NCBI GenBank assembly: GCA_021734025.1
Contig: JAIPJS010000003.1
Location: 312,700-376,699 of the forward strand
From: Candidatus Neomarinimicrobiota bacterium
GTDB taxonomy: Bacteria; Fidelibacterota; JAANXI01
Direction of reading: 5' to 3'
DNA length: 64,000 bases
Under the pieces are notes generated by a model that saw only the letters and a list, made by a program, of their open reading frames with translations, did not search any database and was not told where the DNA came from. Positions 8,462 to 17,783 of this stretch are shown in pieces. How positions within the stretch are numbered: the first letter of the stretch is position 1; each line of letters opens with the position of its first letter. Position numbers and translations under genes: made by a program.

Positions 8462-9760
8462 ATGAAACACAATAAATTTCCCGGAAGTCAAAAAATACTG
8501 TTTCTCATTGCAATGTTTGTGTTGATTGCCAGTGGACAAACAATCTATGCCCTACCTCCTGTCGATCTTGTAGTTGACAGAGAAATAATAGTGGCGAGTT
8601 TAAAAGGAGGTGGAAATACCACAGAACCCGTGATCACAACTATTAATAGCTTGGGAGATCCATGTTTTATAGATGAGGGCTGTCTTAGTGGAGAAGGTGA
8701 ACGCACAATTCTCCGCTTCGGAACACGTATTGCGAATAGAGGGAATGACACATTAAATCTTGGAAATCCCGAAGACCCAAATAATCCTTATGCGGATTAT
8801 TGGCATTATCATGCATGTCATGATCACGATCATTTTGATGCGTTTGCCGAATACCATCTGTTTGATCTGTCGGGCAATGAACTCTCAGGAGGTCACAAAG
8901 CGGGATTTAATGTTTATGATTATGGGCCTGGCGATTGTGGTGAATTTAGTGCGGAGGACCCTTTGCAGGGTATTTCGCCAGGTTGTTATGATTTTTATGG
9001 TATGGATTTGGATTGCCAGTGGGTTGATATTACCGGTATCCAGGACGGTTTCTATATATTAAAAATCACCACCAATCCAGATGAAGTCATACCTGAATCA
9101 GATTACAGTAATAATCATGCATCCGTCTTGCTCTGGTTATCGACTAGTGATGATCAACCTGATGTAGACCCTTATTATCCACGGCCAACGTTATCCAACC
9201 GTGTAATTGGTTCTGGCGACGAGGTCCCGCTGGAAACTAAGTATCCAATCACAACAGGTACATCGTATACGATTCAAAGTGGCGGAACTGTTTCATTTCT
9301 TTCCACTGACGGGATTACACTGAATTCAGGATTTACAGCAGACATGGGCAGCGCTTTTTATGCGACTGTTCGCCCGGTGTTGACCGGCGGCGGATTGGGG
9401 TACCCCGGATACGGTGAGCCTGGGTTCATAAAACAGACGAGTAATGAAAAAGCCTACAAATTAGCTCATGAACAAATGCCAACCGATTATAATCTGTACC
9501 AAAACTATCCCAATCCGTTCAACCCGGATACACGGGTTGAGTATGCCCTGCCGGAGGCTAATGTAGTAACGATAACCGTTTATAATTCACTGGGCCAAAA
9601 AGTCAAAACAGTGGTCGATGCCCACAAACCGGCCGGTACCCACACTGTCCTGTGGGACGGAACAAATCAGGCCGGGAATCCCGTGTCCAGTGGGATGTAT
9701 ATTTTCCGGATCCGAGCGGGCGATTTTACAAAAAGCATTAAGGTAAATAAGATAATGTGA
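8462..9760 (+). CDS. Secreted lysyl-oxidase-like copper enzyme with type IX sorting domain
   Basis: 432 residues: signal peptide (about 1-30), lysyl-oxidase catalytic domain (about 33-226), a beta-rich linker (about 255-305), and a C-terminal sorting domain (345-432, 'NYPNPFNPDTRVEYALPE' to the end). The copper site 'WHYHACHDHDH' (His115, His117, His120, His122, His124) matches the animal WHxHxCHxHxH block. Lys146 in 'GGHKAGF' and Tyr179 in 'GCYDFYGMDLDCQW' match the Lys and Tyr that form the lysyl-tyrosyl-quinone cofactor. The conserved 'PESDYSNN' follows. The family oxidises primary amines or peptidyl lysine to aldehydes, releasing ammonia and peroxide. AAGGAG precedes the ATG. It is likely exported by the Sec and type IX systems; the substrate is unknown. 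Confidence 0.9.
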   Translation: MKHNKFPGSQKILFLIAMFVLIASGQTIYALPPVDLVVDREIIVASLKGGGNTTEPVITTINSLGDPCFIDEGCLSGEGERTILRFGTRIANRGNDTLNLGNPEDPNNPYADYWHYHACHDHDHFDAFAEYHLFDLSGNELSGGHKAGFNVYDYGPGDCGEFSAEDPLQGISPGCYDFYGMDLDCQWVDITGIQDGFYILKITTNPDEVIPESDYSNNHASVLLWLSTSDDQPDVDPYYPRPTLSNRVIGSGDEVPLETKYPITTGTSYTIQSGGTVSFLSTDGITLNSGFTADMGSAFYATVRPVLTGGGLGYPGYGEPGFIKQTSNEKAYKLAHEQMPTDYNLYQNYPNPFNPDTRVEYALPEANVVTITVYNSLGQKVKTVVDAHKPAGTHTVLWDGTNQAGNPVSSGMYIFRIRAGDFTKSIKVNKIM

Positions 9761-9822
9761 ATGGAGACGTCGGACTTTACAGATGATGTTTTTGCCTTTG
9801 CCTCCACCATTCGGCGGAGTTT

Positions 9823-9847
9823 GGGCGGAATCCCGCCCAGGCGGGAT
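9823..9847 (+). terminator. Alternative hairpins after the lysyl oxidase gene
   Basis: Two overlapping stems: GGGCGG/CCGCCC (9823-9838) and ATCCCGCC/GGCGGGAT (9830-9847). They exclude each other and lack a T-tract. They lie 62 nt after the stop and may act as a terminator or mark another G/C-rich intergenic repeat. Confidence 0.3.
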
Positions 9848-9963
9848 GGTTCTCTGGATGGCGGGATATATGGAACGAATAATTGATGAGAAGATATTAT
9901 TAGAGCAAAAGGGCCACCGTTTTGGTTCTCTTTCGGTAAAAAAAAGAAACTAAGGAGATAGGA

Positions 9964-12141
9964 ATGAAAAAGTTACTCGGCATATTAATGTTGATCTTCC
10001 TTTCCATCCACACAATTTATCCCCAAAATCCGGAGTGGGTCACCTTTTATAATTATACACCCGCGGTGACTTCGTTGGCCGTCGAGGGCGAGAATATTTG
10101 GGTGGGAACGTCAAAGTGGGGTCTTTTCAAGATCAATCGAGTGTCTCGCTTCACCGGAGAACGAACCTTGTTTAATACCTCAAATTCAGGATTACCACAT
10201 CCGTATATTCAGTCCCTTGCCGTCGATGCCAACGGCACCAAATGGATTGAGACCTATACAGGGTTAGCGGCCTTTGACGGGATCACTTGGACAGTATACA
10301 CACCCCATAATTCAGGGCTGCCAAGTAATAGTTTTTCCTCGCTTGTTATTGCTGCAAACGGCACCAAATGGATTGGGACCAGTCGGGGCGTCGCCGCCTT
10401 TGACGACACGACCTGGACGGTCTACAATACCTCGAATTCCGGGTTGCCGGATAATCGGGTTGAATCTCTTGCCATCGATGGAAACGGGAATCCGTGGATT
10501 GGAACGGATACTGGCTTAGCCGTATTTGACGGAAGGAACTGGACGGTTTACGATACGTCCAATTCCGGGTTGCCGGATAATTTTATTCTATCGCTTGCCA
10601 CTGATGGGAACGGTACAACATGGACCGGAACGAGACGTGGCTTAGTAAAGTTTGACGGCACGTACTGGACGGTTTACGATACTTCCAATTCCGGGTTGCC
10701 AGAGAATTACGTCAATTCTATTACTTTCGATGAAAAGGGAAACACATGGATGGGAACTGGTGGTGGCTTAGCCATGTTTGACGGTGCCACCTGGACGGTC
10801 TATAATACCTCAAATTCAGGAGTGCCAAGTAATCGTATTGAGTCTCTTGTCATCGATGACAGCGGCAAAGTATGGATTGGTACAAGACGAGGGTTAGCCG
10901 AATTTGATGGGGCCGATGTGACGGTGAATCCCCTCAATTCCAATGTGCCGGGCAATATCATGCATGCCATTGCCATCGATGGCAACGGCACGGCCTGGAT
11001 TGGGGCCGGTGGCTTAGCCGCATTTGCCGGCATACATCCCGACGGCTCAGACTGGACGGTCTATACACCCAACAATTCCGGATTGCCAGGTTATAGTCTA
11101 CAAGCGCTTGCCTTTGATGGGACCGGCACCGCGTGGATCGGCATTTATGATAGCGGATTGGTCGCCTTTGATGGCACCAATTGGACGGTGTACAACACAT
11201 CAAATTCCGGGTTGCCGGAGAATAATATTGAGGCGTTGGCTGTCGACGGCAGCGGCACCCTTTGGATTGGAACGTATGAAGGTCTGGCTGCTTTTGACGG
11301 GACCACCTGGACGGTGTATAATTCGTCCAATTCCGGGTTGCCGGAGAATATAATTCAGGCGCTGGCTATTGATGGGAGTGGCACCCTCTGGATTGGAACA
11401 AATAGTAGAGGCTTGACCGAATTTGACGGCTCCCGCTGGAGGGTGTACCACCACTCCAATTCCGGCTTTCCAGGGCATGGGATTGGGGCGCTAGCCATCG
11501 ATGACGATGAAAATACATGGATGGGGACTGGAGTTGGTTTAGTCAAATATGACGGAGGGCTCACTTGGACGGTGTATGATACCTCCAATTCCGGCTTGCC
11601 GAGTAATGACATTGGGGCACTAGCCATCGATGACGATGGAAATAAATGGATGGGGACGAGGGCTGGCTTAGTCAAATTTGACGGTACCACCTGGACCGTA
11701 TATAATACCTCCAATTCTGGTATCCTGGTGAATGAGGTCAGATCCCTGGCCGTCGATGGGAGCGGAAATACATGGATCGGGTCGGGTTATGGATTATCTG
11801 TCTACCGGGAGGGAGGCGTGGTTGCCGTTGACGAAGAGAAACCGACGGCCCTGCCGACAGGATTTGTCTTGTCCCAAAATTACCCCAACCCCTTCAATCC
11901 CACCACCACCACCACCATCCGGTATGGCCTGCCAGCGGAGTCGCAGGTGACGTTGACCGTTTATGACCTGAGGGGCCGGAAGGTCACCACATTAGAAGAT
12001 TCCCGCCAAGCCGCGGGCTGGCATATGGTGCAGTGGGATGGCCGGAACCAGTTCGGTCAGCCGGTGAGTACGGGGGTTTATTTCTATCGCCTGGTAGCCG
12101 GCGATATGATGCGGGTCAAAAAGATGATATTTTTGAAGTAG
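9964..12141 (+). CDS. Secreted 14-blade beta-propeller protein with type IX sorting domain
   Basis: 725 residues: signal peptide (about 1-21); fourteen repeats of about 43 residues, each with the pattern 'DG.G..WIGT..GL..FDG..WTVYNTSNSGLP.N'; and a C-terminal sorting domain ('NYPNPFNPTTT', then 'GVYFYRL' and 'VKKMIFLK'). The repeats match the two-component-regulator-propeller (ligand-binding beta-propeller) family found in the sensor part of hybrid two-component systems. Here there is no membrane segment or kinase. Fourteen blades would make two seven-bladed propellers. AAGGAG precedes the ATG. Probable role: carbohydrate binding or adhesion outside the cell. The near-identical repeat DNA makes the blade number prone to change by recombination. 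Confidence 0.88.
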   Translation: MKKLLGILMLIFLSIHTIYPQNPEWVTFYNYTPAVTSLAVEGENIWVGTSKWGLFKINRVSRFTGERTLFNTSNSGLPHPYIQSLAVDANGTKWIETYTGLAAFDGITWTVYTPHNSGLPSNSFSSLVIAANGTKWIGTSRGVAAFDDTTWTVYNTSNSGLPDNRVESLAIDGNGNPWIGTDTGLAVFDGRNWTVYDTSNSGLPDNFILSLATDGNGTTWTGTRRGLVKFDGTYWTVYDTSNSGLPENYVNSITFDEKGNTWMGTGGGLAMFDGATWTVYNTSNSGVPSNRIESLVIDDSGKVWIGTRRGLAEFDGADVTVNPLNSNVPGNIMHAIAIDGNGTAWIGAGGLAAFAGIHPDGSDWTVYTPNNSGLPGYSLQALAFDGTGTAWIGIYDSGLVAFDGTNWTVYNTSNSGLPENNIEALAVDGSGTLWIGTYEGLAAFDGTTWTVYNSSNSGLPENIIQALAIDGSGTLWIGTNSRGLTEFDGSRWRVYHHSNSGFPGHGIGALAIDDDENTWMGTGVGLVKYDGGLTWTVYDTSNSGLPSNDIGALAIDDDGNKWMGTRAGLVKFDGTTWTVYNTSNSGILVNEVRSLAVDGSGNTWIGSGYGLSVYREGGVVAVDEEKPTALPTGFVLSQNYPNPFNPTTTTTIRYGLPAESQVTLTVYDLRGRKVTTLEDSRQAAGWHMVQWDGRNQFGQPVSTGVYFYRLVAGDMMRVKKMIFLK

Positions 12142-12200
12142 GAATTGAGATGTTTTTGATAAATACTAAATTGACTGTCATAACAGGAGGCTGTTAGTAT

Positions 12201-12238
12201 ATTCCGCTTCAACCCGCTATGCGGACCTGAAGCGGAAT
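12201..12238. terminator. Bidirectional hairpin between convergent genes
   Basis: ATTCCGCTTCA (12201-12211) and TGAAGCGGAAT (12228-12238) form a perfect 11-bp stem; inside the loop CCGC/GCGG can pair as well. It lies between the convergent propeller gene and the RpiR gene and could end transcription from both sides, although T-tracts are weak. Confidence 0.55.
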
Positions 12239-12283
12239 TAACGGTAACACAAAAACACGATAACACATTACTACTTTACTCTC

Positions 12284-13174
12284 TCACTGTATCTTTTCGC
12301 TGTCCGAGACATCCTTGGTTTTCTGAAATTTTTCAAAGGCATCTTCGCCACGAAGAATACTGGTATAAAGGAACAGGATATCGATTAGATTCATTTGGGC
12401 CGTCGTCAGCGGCATATCAATATCCAGGAACTGCGCCGCATTTCGCGGGGTGGTAAAGAGCGGATATTCCGCAATTTTTGAGAGGGGGCTGACGGCATAA
12501 TCGCACAGACTGATGACGTGGGCTCCGCGATCTGATGCCAGTCTGGCAGCTTCCACGATTTTTTCCGATCGCCCTGATGAAGACACAGCCAGCAACACAT
12601 CGTCCTCATCCAGAAGGGAGGCCTTGATCTTGACCAGCGTCATATCGGTTTCAGCCGTCGTTGGGATGCCAAGCCGGAAAAACCGAATATAGGCATACCG
12701 TGCAATTATGCCCGATGCGCCAGTTCCGATAGTCACCAGTTCGCGGGTATTGGATATGCGCTCAGCGGCTTCCTGCAGCACGTCAACTTCGATAATTCGC
12801 CTGGTCTCGTTCAGAATACGCACCGAATTCTGAAACGTTTTTTCGATGATAGTCTCAATATTGTCATCCAATTCAATGGGAAAACCACTTGACGCTTCAA
12901 TCTCTTCCTGGTCGGACGTGACATCCCGGATGAGAGTATTGCGAAACTCCTTATAGCCGTTAAAGCCCAGTTTTTTCGTAAACCGGATGATGGTAGCGTA
13001 ACTGGTCCCGGATTTATTCTCTAGTTCCTGAATCGTAAACAGGACCGTATCCTCCGGGTGTTCGAGGATGTAATCCGCGAGTCGCTGTTCGGCGGAATTC
13101 AATCCATCTCGAATGCCCCGCAACTTCAGCAGAATATTGGTATGGTTATTTTTAGATATTTCATTATTACCCAT
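12284..13174 (-). CDS. RpiR-family transcriptional regulator (HTH + SIS)
   Basis: 296 residues: an N-terminal HTH_6 domain (about 15-90, 'LNSAEQRLADYILEHPEDT', 'SGTSYATIIRFTKKLGFNGYKEFR') and a SIS sugar-phosphate-binding domain (about 125-265, 'LVTIGTGASGIIARYAYIRF', 'LLAVSSSGRSEKIVEAARLA'). These regulators sense phosphorylated sugars. GAGAGG precedes the ATG. It is the last gene of the rhamnose/fucose/lactate run, 125 bp after the LutB-like gene, which makes rhamnulose- or fuculose-phosphate a plausible effector (inference). Confidence 0.92.
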   Translation of the reverse strand: MGNNEISKNNHTNILLKLRGIRDGLNSAEQRLADYILEHPEDTVLFTIQELENKSGTSYATIIRFTKKLGFNGYKEFRNTLIRDVTSDQEEIEASSGFPIELDDNIETIIEKTFQNSVRILNETRRIIEVDVLQEAAERISNTRELVTIGTGASGIIARYAYIRFFRLGIPTTAETDMTLVKIKASLLDEDDVLLAVSSSGRSEKIVEAARLASDRGAHVISLCDYAVSPLSKIAEYPLFTTPRNAAQFLDIDMPLTTAQMNLIDILFLYTSILRGEDAFEKFQKTKDVSDSEKIQ

Positions 13175-13299
13175 GTTGCCGCCCCTCTCTCAATTTCGAT
13201 CCATCTGTACCATTAACGATATGATAATGTAAAAAGACTCAACACAACTCTGCATGCCTGATTACGAAAACACAGTAAATCCGAAGTGCACCTTAACGC

Positions 13300-15591
13300 C
13301 TAGTCCAATAACAGGGAGTCCAGTAATTCCAATGGATGGAATACCTTCCTGCCCGTGAGTGATTGTATTTGATCCGTACAGGACGTACCGCTGGCCAAAA
13401 GCAGGCATTTGCCCGTATCGGATTCGGCAGATTCTATCTGGTTTACGAGATTTATGCCGACTTCTTGAGACACTTCGTAGTAATCCTGTTTATAGCCAAA
13501 ACTTCCGGCCATTCCACAACATTCCACAGAGGATGTGATCACATGAAATCCCAGCGATTGGAGCAGTGCAACCGTTTGATCTGCAGCATTGGCGGAGCGC
13601 TGCTGGCAATGGCTATGGTAAAACACCCGATCCGGCCACTGATGATTATCCTGATTTTTGATAAAATCAGCGATTTTATCTAACACGGATTCGCCGAGGT
13701 TAAAAATATATTCGATTGGCTCAAAGCTCTGCTTCAGGAGTCTACCCAATAATTCCCCATCGGGAAGGAGGTGGGAATAGTCCTCACGGAACATGCCCAA
13801 AACACTCGGTTCAACTACAATGATATCCCGATCGGACTCCAGATATTCCCGGCATGTTTCCGCCAGAACCTTCGCACGTTCAGAAGCAGTATTAACCATA
13901 CCCTGAGATAGCGCAGCCCGGCCGTCCGGGAGAGTATCCATAACGGTCGTAGTCATGCCCAATTTTTTCAGCACCCGTATAGCTGAAATCCCCCAGGAAG
14001 GATGCAGATAATTGACGTAAATGTCGGGGAAGAATACCACCTCATAATTTGCAAACTGTTCGGATTCAATTGAGCTCAGTGTGCGGAAGGAATGACGGTA
14101 CCATGTGGTAAAATTCTGGCTTGCGAATCTCGGTAGATCCGCATCGCTGGCCAGTCCCACCAATTTCTCTAAAATAGTTTTTGAAAATGCCGTATTTGCG
14201 ATCCAGTTTGAGAGGGGAGCAAGCCGGGAACCCCATTTTGCGAGAGTGGCGTAATTGCCGAAGAATTGCTTTTGAAGGGGGGCTGAGGTATCCTCCGGGG
14301 CGCTGTCCAGCAGACCACGATATACAAAGGAAAAGGGGTCTTTCTTGCGCGATTGATTGATACGGTCACGTAAAACGATATTCAACCATGGGATGTCGAT
14401 TTTTACGGGACACTGGGGTTTGCACCGCGAACACCCGGTACAAAGTTCATTGAATTTCGCAGTCTCGATCCCATGGGTCCCGGATTCCCAGGCGCTTCCG
14501 ATTCCGCCGGAGTAGGTCTCGCCGCCGTATGCATGTCCCCCGAGGTTCTGAAAGTTGGCGCACGAATTCAGACAAGCCGCACACCGAATACAATAGAGCG
14601 CCTCGCGCAGCATCGGATCCTCGCGCATGTTCATGCGGCCGTTGTCTATCAGAACAAGGTGAAACGCCCTGGGCCGGACCGGTTTCTCCCGAAAGGAGAA
14701 GGGTCTAACATCCAATGGGGGAGTTACCAAATTGGTGTAAGAGGTCAGTGGCTGTCCGGTACCGCTCGGACCTAATAACTCAATGAACGGAAACAGGTGT
14801 GCCTTAGACGGAACGATCTTTTCAACACCGGCCACCGCAATGTGAATCGGCGGCGTCTGCATAACCATCCTGATATTGGCTTCACTCTCCACCAGCATCA
14901 GGGTGCCGCTTTCAGCGGCAATTGCATTCGCTCCGGTTATCCCGATATCCGCATTAAGAAACTTTTCCCGGAGGATGTCCCGGGCGTATTTGGTCAGCGC
15001 TTCACCCGAATCCAACGGCGAATCGGTATCATAAACTCGCTTGAACAGGGTGGAGATCTGTTCCCGACTACGGTGGATGGCAGGGCCCACTATGTGAGAC
15101 GGCTGTTCATCCGCAATCTGTATAATCATCTCACCGAGATCGGTCTCCACTACCTCCATGCCGGCGGATTCCAGCACTGTATTCAGATGAATCTCTTCCG
15201 TAGTCATCGACTTGGATTTTACTACTAATTCCGCCTCGTACCCGCTGCAGAGATCTTTAATATGCTGAGTTGCATCCTCGGCATCGCTGGCCAGATAAAC
15301 GGAGCCGCCGTTTTGTTCTACTGTGGATTGCAACGTCTGAATGAGATCTGGCAACCGAGCGATGGAGTCTTCCTTGATAGCGCGGGCTTTTTCCTTTAAT
15401 ACCTCATAGTCATCGATAGCACCAGTGGCTTTGTAGCGCCCGATATTAAAGGTGTTCGTGTTTCGCCGGACGGAATCCTGCTCGTAGTCCAACGCCAGCC
15501 GGATGCCACCCTTGAGGGATTCCTTGGTGTCCTTCCTGGCATATTTCCTTGGAGTGTAGTCCGGCTGCTCCATATTTCTGTTTTTCGCCAT
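13300..15591 (-). CDS. LutB-LutA-like fusion: L-lactate dehydrogenase iron-sulfur protein
   Basis: 763 residues, much longer than LutB (about 470). Residues about 60-310 are a LUD domain ('GITGANAIAAESGTLMLVESEAN', quoted in part). Two ferredoxin-type clusters follow: 'CIRCAACLNSC' near residue 333 and 'CTGCSRCKPQCP' near residue 383. The last 250 residues resemble LutA, with one clear cysteine-rich CCG block ('HSHCQQRSANAADQ', then 'SSVECCGMAGSFGYK'). The first CCG block of LutA seems to have lost its cysteines ('VVFFPDIYVNYLHPSWG'). The product would, with LutC, oxidise L-lactate to pyruvate at the membrane side of the cytoplasm. It starts 5 bp after lutC. No separate lutA is present in the window. 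Confidence 0.85.
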   Translation of the reverse strand: MAKNRNMEQPDYTPRKYARKDTKESLKGGIRLALDYEQDSVRRNTNTFNIGRYKATGAIDDYEVLKEKARAIKEDSIARLPDLIQTLQSTVEQNGGSVYLASDAEDATQHIKDLCSGYEAELVVKSKSMTTEEIHLNTVLESAGMEVVETDLGEMIIQIADEQPSHIVGPAIHRSREQISTLFKRVYDTDSPLDSGEALTKYARDILREKFLNADIGITGANAIAAESGTLMLVESEANIRMVMQTPPIHIAVAGVEKIVPSKAHLFPFIELLGPSGTGQPLTSYTNLVTPPLDVRPFSFREKPVRPRAFHLVLIDNGRMNMREDPMLREALYCIRCAACLNSCANFQNLGGHAYGGETYSGGIGSAWESGTHGIETAKFNELCTGCSRCKPQCPVKIDIPWLNIVLRDRINQSRKKDPFSFVYRGLLDSAPEDTSAPLQKQFFGNYATLAKWGSRLAPLSNWIANTAFSKTILEKLVGLASDADLPRFASQNFTTWYRHSFRTLSSIESEQFANYEVVFFPDIYVNYLHPSWGISAIRVLKKLGMTTTVMDTLPDGRAALSQGMVNTASERAKVLAETCREYLESDRDIIVVEPSVLGMFREDYSHLLPDGELLGRLLKQSFEPIEYIFNLGESVLDKIADFIKNQDNHQWPDRVFYHSHCQQRSANAADQTVALLQSLGFHVITSSVECCGMAGSFGYKQDYYEVSQEVGINLVNQIESAESDTGKCLLLASGTSCTDQIQSLTGRKVFHPLELLDSLLLD

Positions 15592-15596
15592 AAGTT

Positions 15597-16151
15597 TTAT
15601 TCCAATAGAATTATATGCAATTCACCCGGACCGTGGACGCCGCGCACCAATTCGCCCATATCTGCCGTGGCGCTCGGTCCGGTGATTATTACCATGTTAT
15701 TTAACAGGGAAGTGTTGCTGGATTCTTCAATCTGTAACAAATCACTGGGACAGTAGACGAGATCTTCAATATTCAACAAGGCAATATGGGATCGGGTAAA
15801 CAGGCTGACTGAACCGGCAAGATCACTCCCGACGGCGACGCAGATGGAACCGGTTCTGGCGATGCCGGCGAATGCGCCTGTGATTCCGCACCAGGCTGCC
15901 TCCAGCTCTTCGTCATTCGGATGCTCAATGATACCATCCATATTGCGGATGGTGGTAGTCAGGTCGGACTCTAAAGAGGCGGATGATGCAAAGATAGTTA
16001 TTGAATTTTCCCTGAGATGTTGTGATATAGCGGCAGAGACCGAATCCGTCTCTATAGAGATAATTTCCACAGATGCCCCAGCGCCTTCGGCTGCAGCTCG
16101 AAACTGATCGATATATTGATTGGTCTTTTCAGTCATGGTTGTATCACACAA
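15597..16151 (-). CDS. lutC: Lactate utilization protein C (LUD domain)
   Basis: 184 residues with the LUD fold: 'AWCGITGAFAGIARTGSICV' and 'VVIITGPSATADMGELVRGVHGP'-type end blocks. LutC works with LutA and LutB in the oxidation of L-lactate to pyruvate. The GTG start at 16151 and the ATG at 16136 are both possible; neither has a clear Shine-Dalgarno sequence. It lies between rhaB (96 bp upstream) and the LutB-LutA fusion (5 bp downstream). That fits disposal of the L-lactate made from L-lactaldehyde during rhamnose and fucose breakdown. Confidence 0.85.
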   Translation of the reverse strand: MCDTTMTEKTNQYIDQFRAAAEGAGASVEIISIETDSVSAAISQHLRENSITIFASSASLESDLTTTIRNMDGIIEHPNDEELEAAWCGITGAFAGIARTGSICVAVGSDLAGSVSLFTRSHIALLNIEDLVYCPSDLLQIEESSNTSLLNNMVIITGPSATADMGELVRGVHGPGELHIILLE

Positions 16152-16247
16152 AAGTCGTGAGTTATCACCGGCAGAATACCGGTGTAAAATCCGAACCCTT
16201 TATTCGGTTCACATAAACAATGCGCAATTTACGTAAATCCCGGTAAT

Positions 16248-17738
16248 TCAGGTGGTCAGAATTGATTGGTAGCTGGCAAAATGATCGTCCCAGTAACCCT
16301 GGTCTGCAGGCTCATAGGTTTTTAACGCAAATGACTGCCTGATTATCTGCCGCAAAGAGCCAAGATCATCGATGAGCTCTGTTGCCAGCGCCTGCACACC
16401 GATATTGCCAGCGGCAGTCCCCTCAACCGGTCCGGTAACGACCGGTCTGCCGATGGCGTCCGCTGTCAGCTGGTTTAGTAGCGTATTTTGTATGCCGCCG
16501 CCAACTGCATGGAGCGTTTGAATTTGTTTTCCCGTCAAAAGTTCAAGATCGTCTATCACCATGCGATATTTAAATGCCAGGCTTTCCAGTATGCACCGGG
16601 TGATCCATGCTGGATCAGTTTTATACGACTGGTCAGTTTCACTTAAAAAGCTGATAATGCTTTCAACCATATTCTCCGGCTTCAAAAACCGCGAATCATC
16701 AACATCCACCCAGGCCCGTATCTGGTCAATCTTTTGTGCCATATTCTGCAGGGTTTTATAGTCAAATTTTTCACCCTGATTATTCCACACTTCCCGGCAT
16801 TGTTGGAGGGGCCAGAGCCCCATAATGTTTTTCAAAAACCGGGTGGTACCCTCGACTCCACCTTCATTGGTGAAATTGTATTCCTGAGTTCGTCCTGTAA
16901 TGACAGGTTCCTCCAGTTCTACGCCCATAAGTGACCATGTACCGGAGCTGAGAAATGCCCAGTCATCGCCTTCAGCCGGGATCGAGGCAACTGCTGCTGC
17001 CGTGTCGTGACTTGCACCGGCGATCACCGGAGTTGTCATGGTGATGCCGGTTTTTTCGGCGACGGCGGGGACTAATGTGCTAAGAACAGTACCCGGTTGG
17101 GTAACAGGAGGGAAGAGGGTACCTTCGAAGCCAAACGCCTCCAGAATTTGCCCGGACCAGTTACGGGTCCGGGGATCACAAAGCTGGGTAGTGGACGCAA
17201 TGGTATATTCGGCTGTTTTCTGTCCGGAGAGTAGATACAACAGGTAGTTTGGGATGGGCAGAAAATCAGAAGCAACAGTCAGCCAGTCCAGCGTCTGGCG
17301 CTTTTCCGCCAGCAGCTGATACAAAGTATTCAGCTGCATAAATTGGATACCGGTATACTCATATATTTTATCTCTGGGGAGTATGGTCGAGGCATACTGA
17401 ATCAGGCCGTCAGTGCGGCTATCCCTGTAGTGATACGGATATCCCACCAAACGGTCATCGGCATCCAGTAATACATAATCCACACCCCAGGTATCAACGC
17501 TGATCCCCTGGAAGTGCGGACCGAATTCATCTCCCGCTTGGGCCAGTGCCGACTCAATTTCCGCATACAACTGCAAAATATCCCAGTGAAGGTGAGAGCC
17601 ACTTTCCACCGATGGAGTGGGGAAGCGATGCACCTCATGGAGAGAAAGACGCGGCGCAGAAGTGTCGATACGACCGATGACACAGCGCCCACTTTCGGCG
17701 CCAATGTCGAATGCGATAAATTGCGATTCGTCAGCCAT
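16248..17738 (-). CDS. rhaB: Rhamnulokinase (FGGY family)
   Basis: 496 residues, the usual size for FGGY kinases. The ATP-binding fold begins 'FIAFDIGAESGRCVIGRI'. 'GISVDTWGVDYVLLD' carries the catalytic-type Asp, and 'AGASHDTAAAVASIP', 'FLSSGTWSLMGVE' and 'LHAVGGGIQNTLLNQLTADA' are the RhaB blocks. It phosphorylates L-rhamnulose to L-rhamnulose 1-phosphate. GGAG precedes the ATG. No fuculokinase (fucK) is found in the window although fucI, fucP and fucU are, so this kinase may act on L-fuculose as well (inference). It lies 45 bp after the bifunctional aldolase gene. Confidence 0.9.
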   Translation of the reverse strand: MADESQFIAFDIGAESGRCVIGRIDTSAPRLSLHEVHRFPTPSVESGSHLHWDILQLYAEIESALAQAGDEFGPHFQGISVDTWGVDYVLLDADDRLVGYPYHYRDSRTDGLIQYASTILPRDKIYEYTGIQFMQLNTLYQLLAEKRQTLDWLTVASDFLPIPNYLLYLLSGQKTAEYTIASTTQLCDPRTRNWSGQILEAFGFEGTLFPPVTQPGTVLSTLVPAVAEKTGITMTTPVIAGASHDTAAAVASIPAEGDDWAFLSSGTWSLMGVELEEPVITGRTQEYNFTNEGGVEGTTRFLKNIMGLWPLQQCREVWNNQGEKFDYKTLQNMAQKIDQIRAWVDVDDSRFLKPENMVESIISFLSETDQSYKTDPAWITRCILESLAFKYRMVIDDLELLTGKQIQTLHAVGGGIQNTLLNQLTADAIGRPVVTGPVEGTAAGNIGVQALATELIDDLGSLRQIIRQSFALKTYEPADQGYWDDHFASYQSILTT

Positions 17739-17783
17739 CTGTGCTCCGCTCTGAGTGAGTCGAAAGTCGAATAAGTTCCCTGG

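Noticed and set aside
10000..11800. CRISPR-like array in the repetitive segment
   Set aside because: The repeats are in-frame, about 129 bp long and encode propeller blades; there are no short identical repeats with unique spacers.
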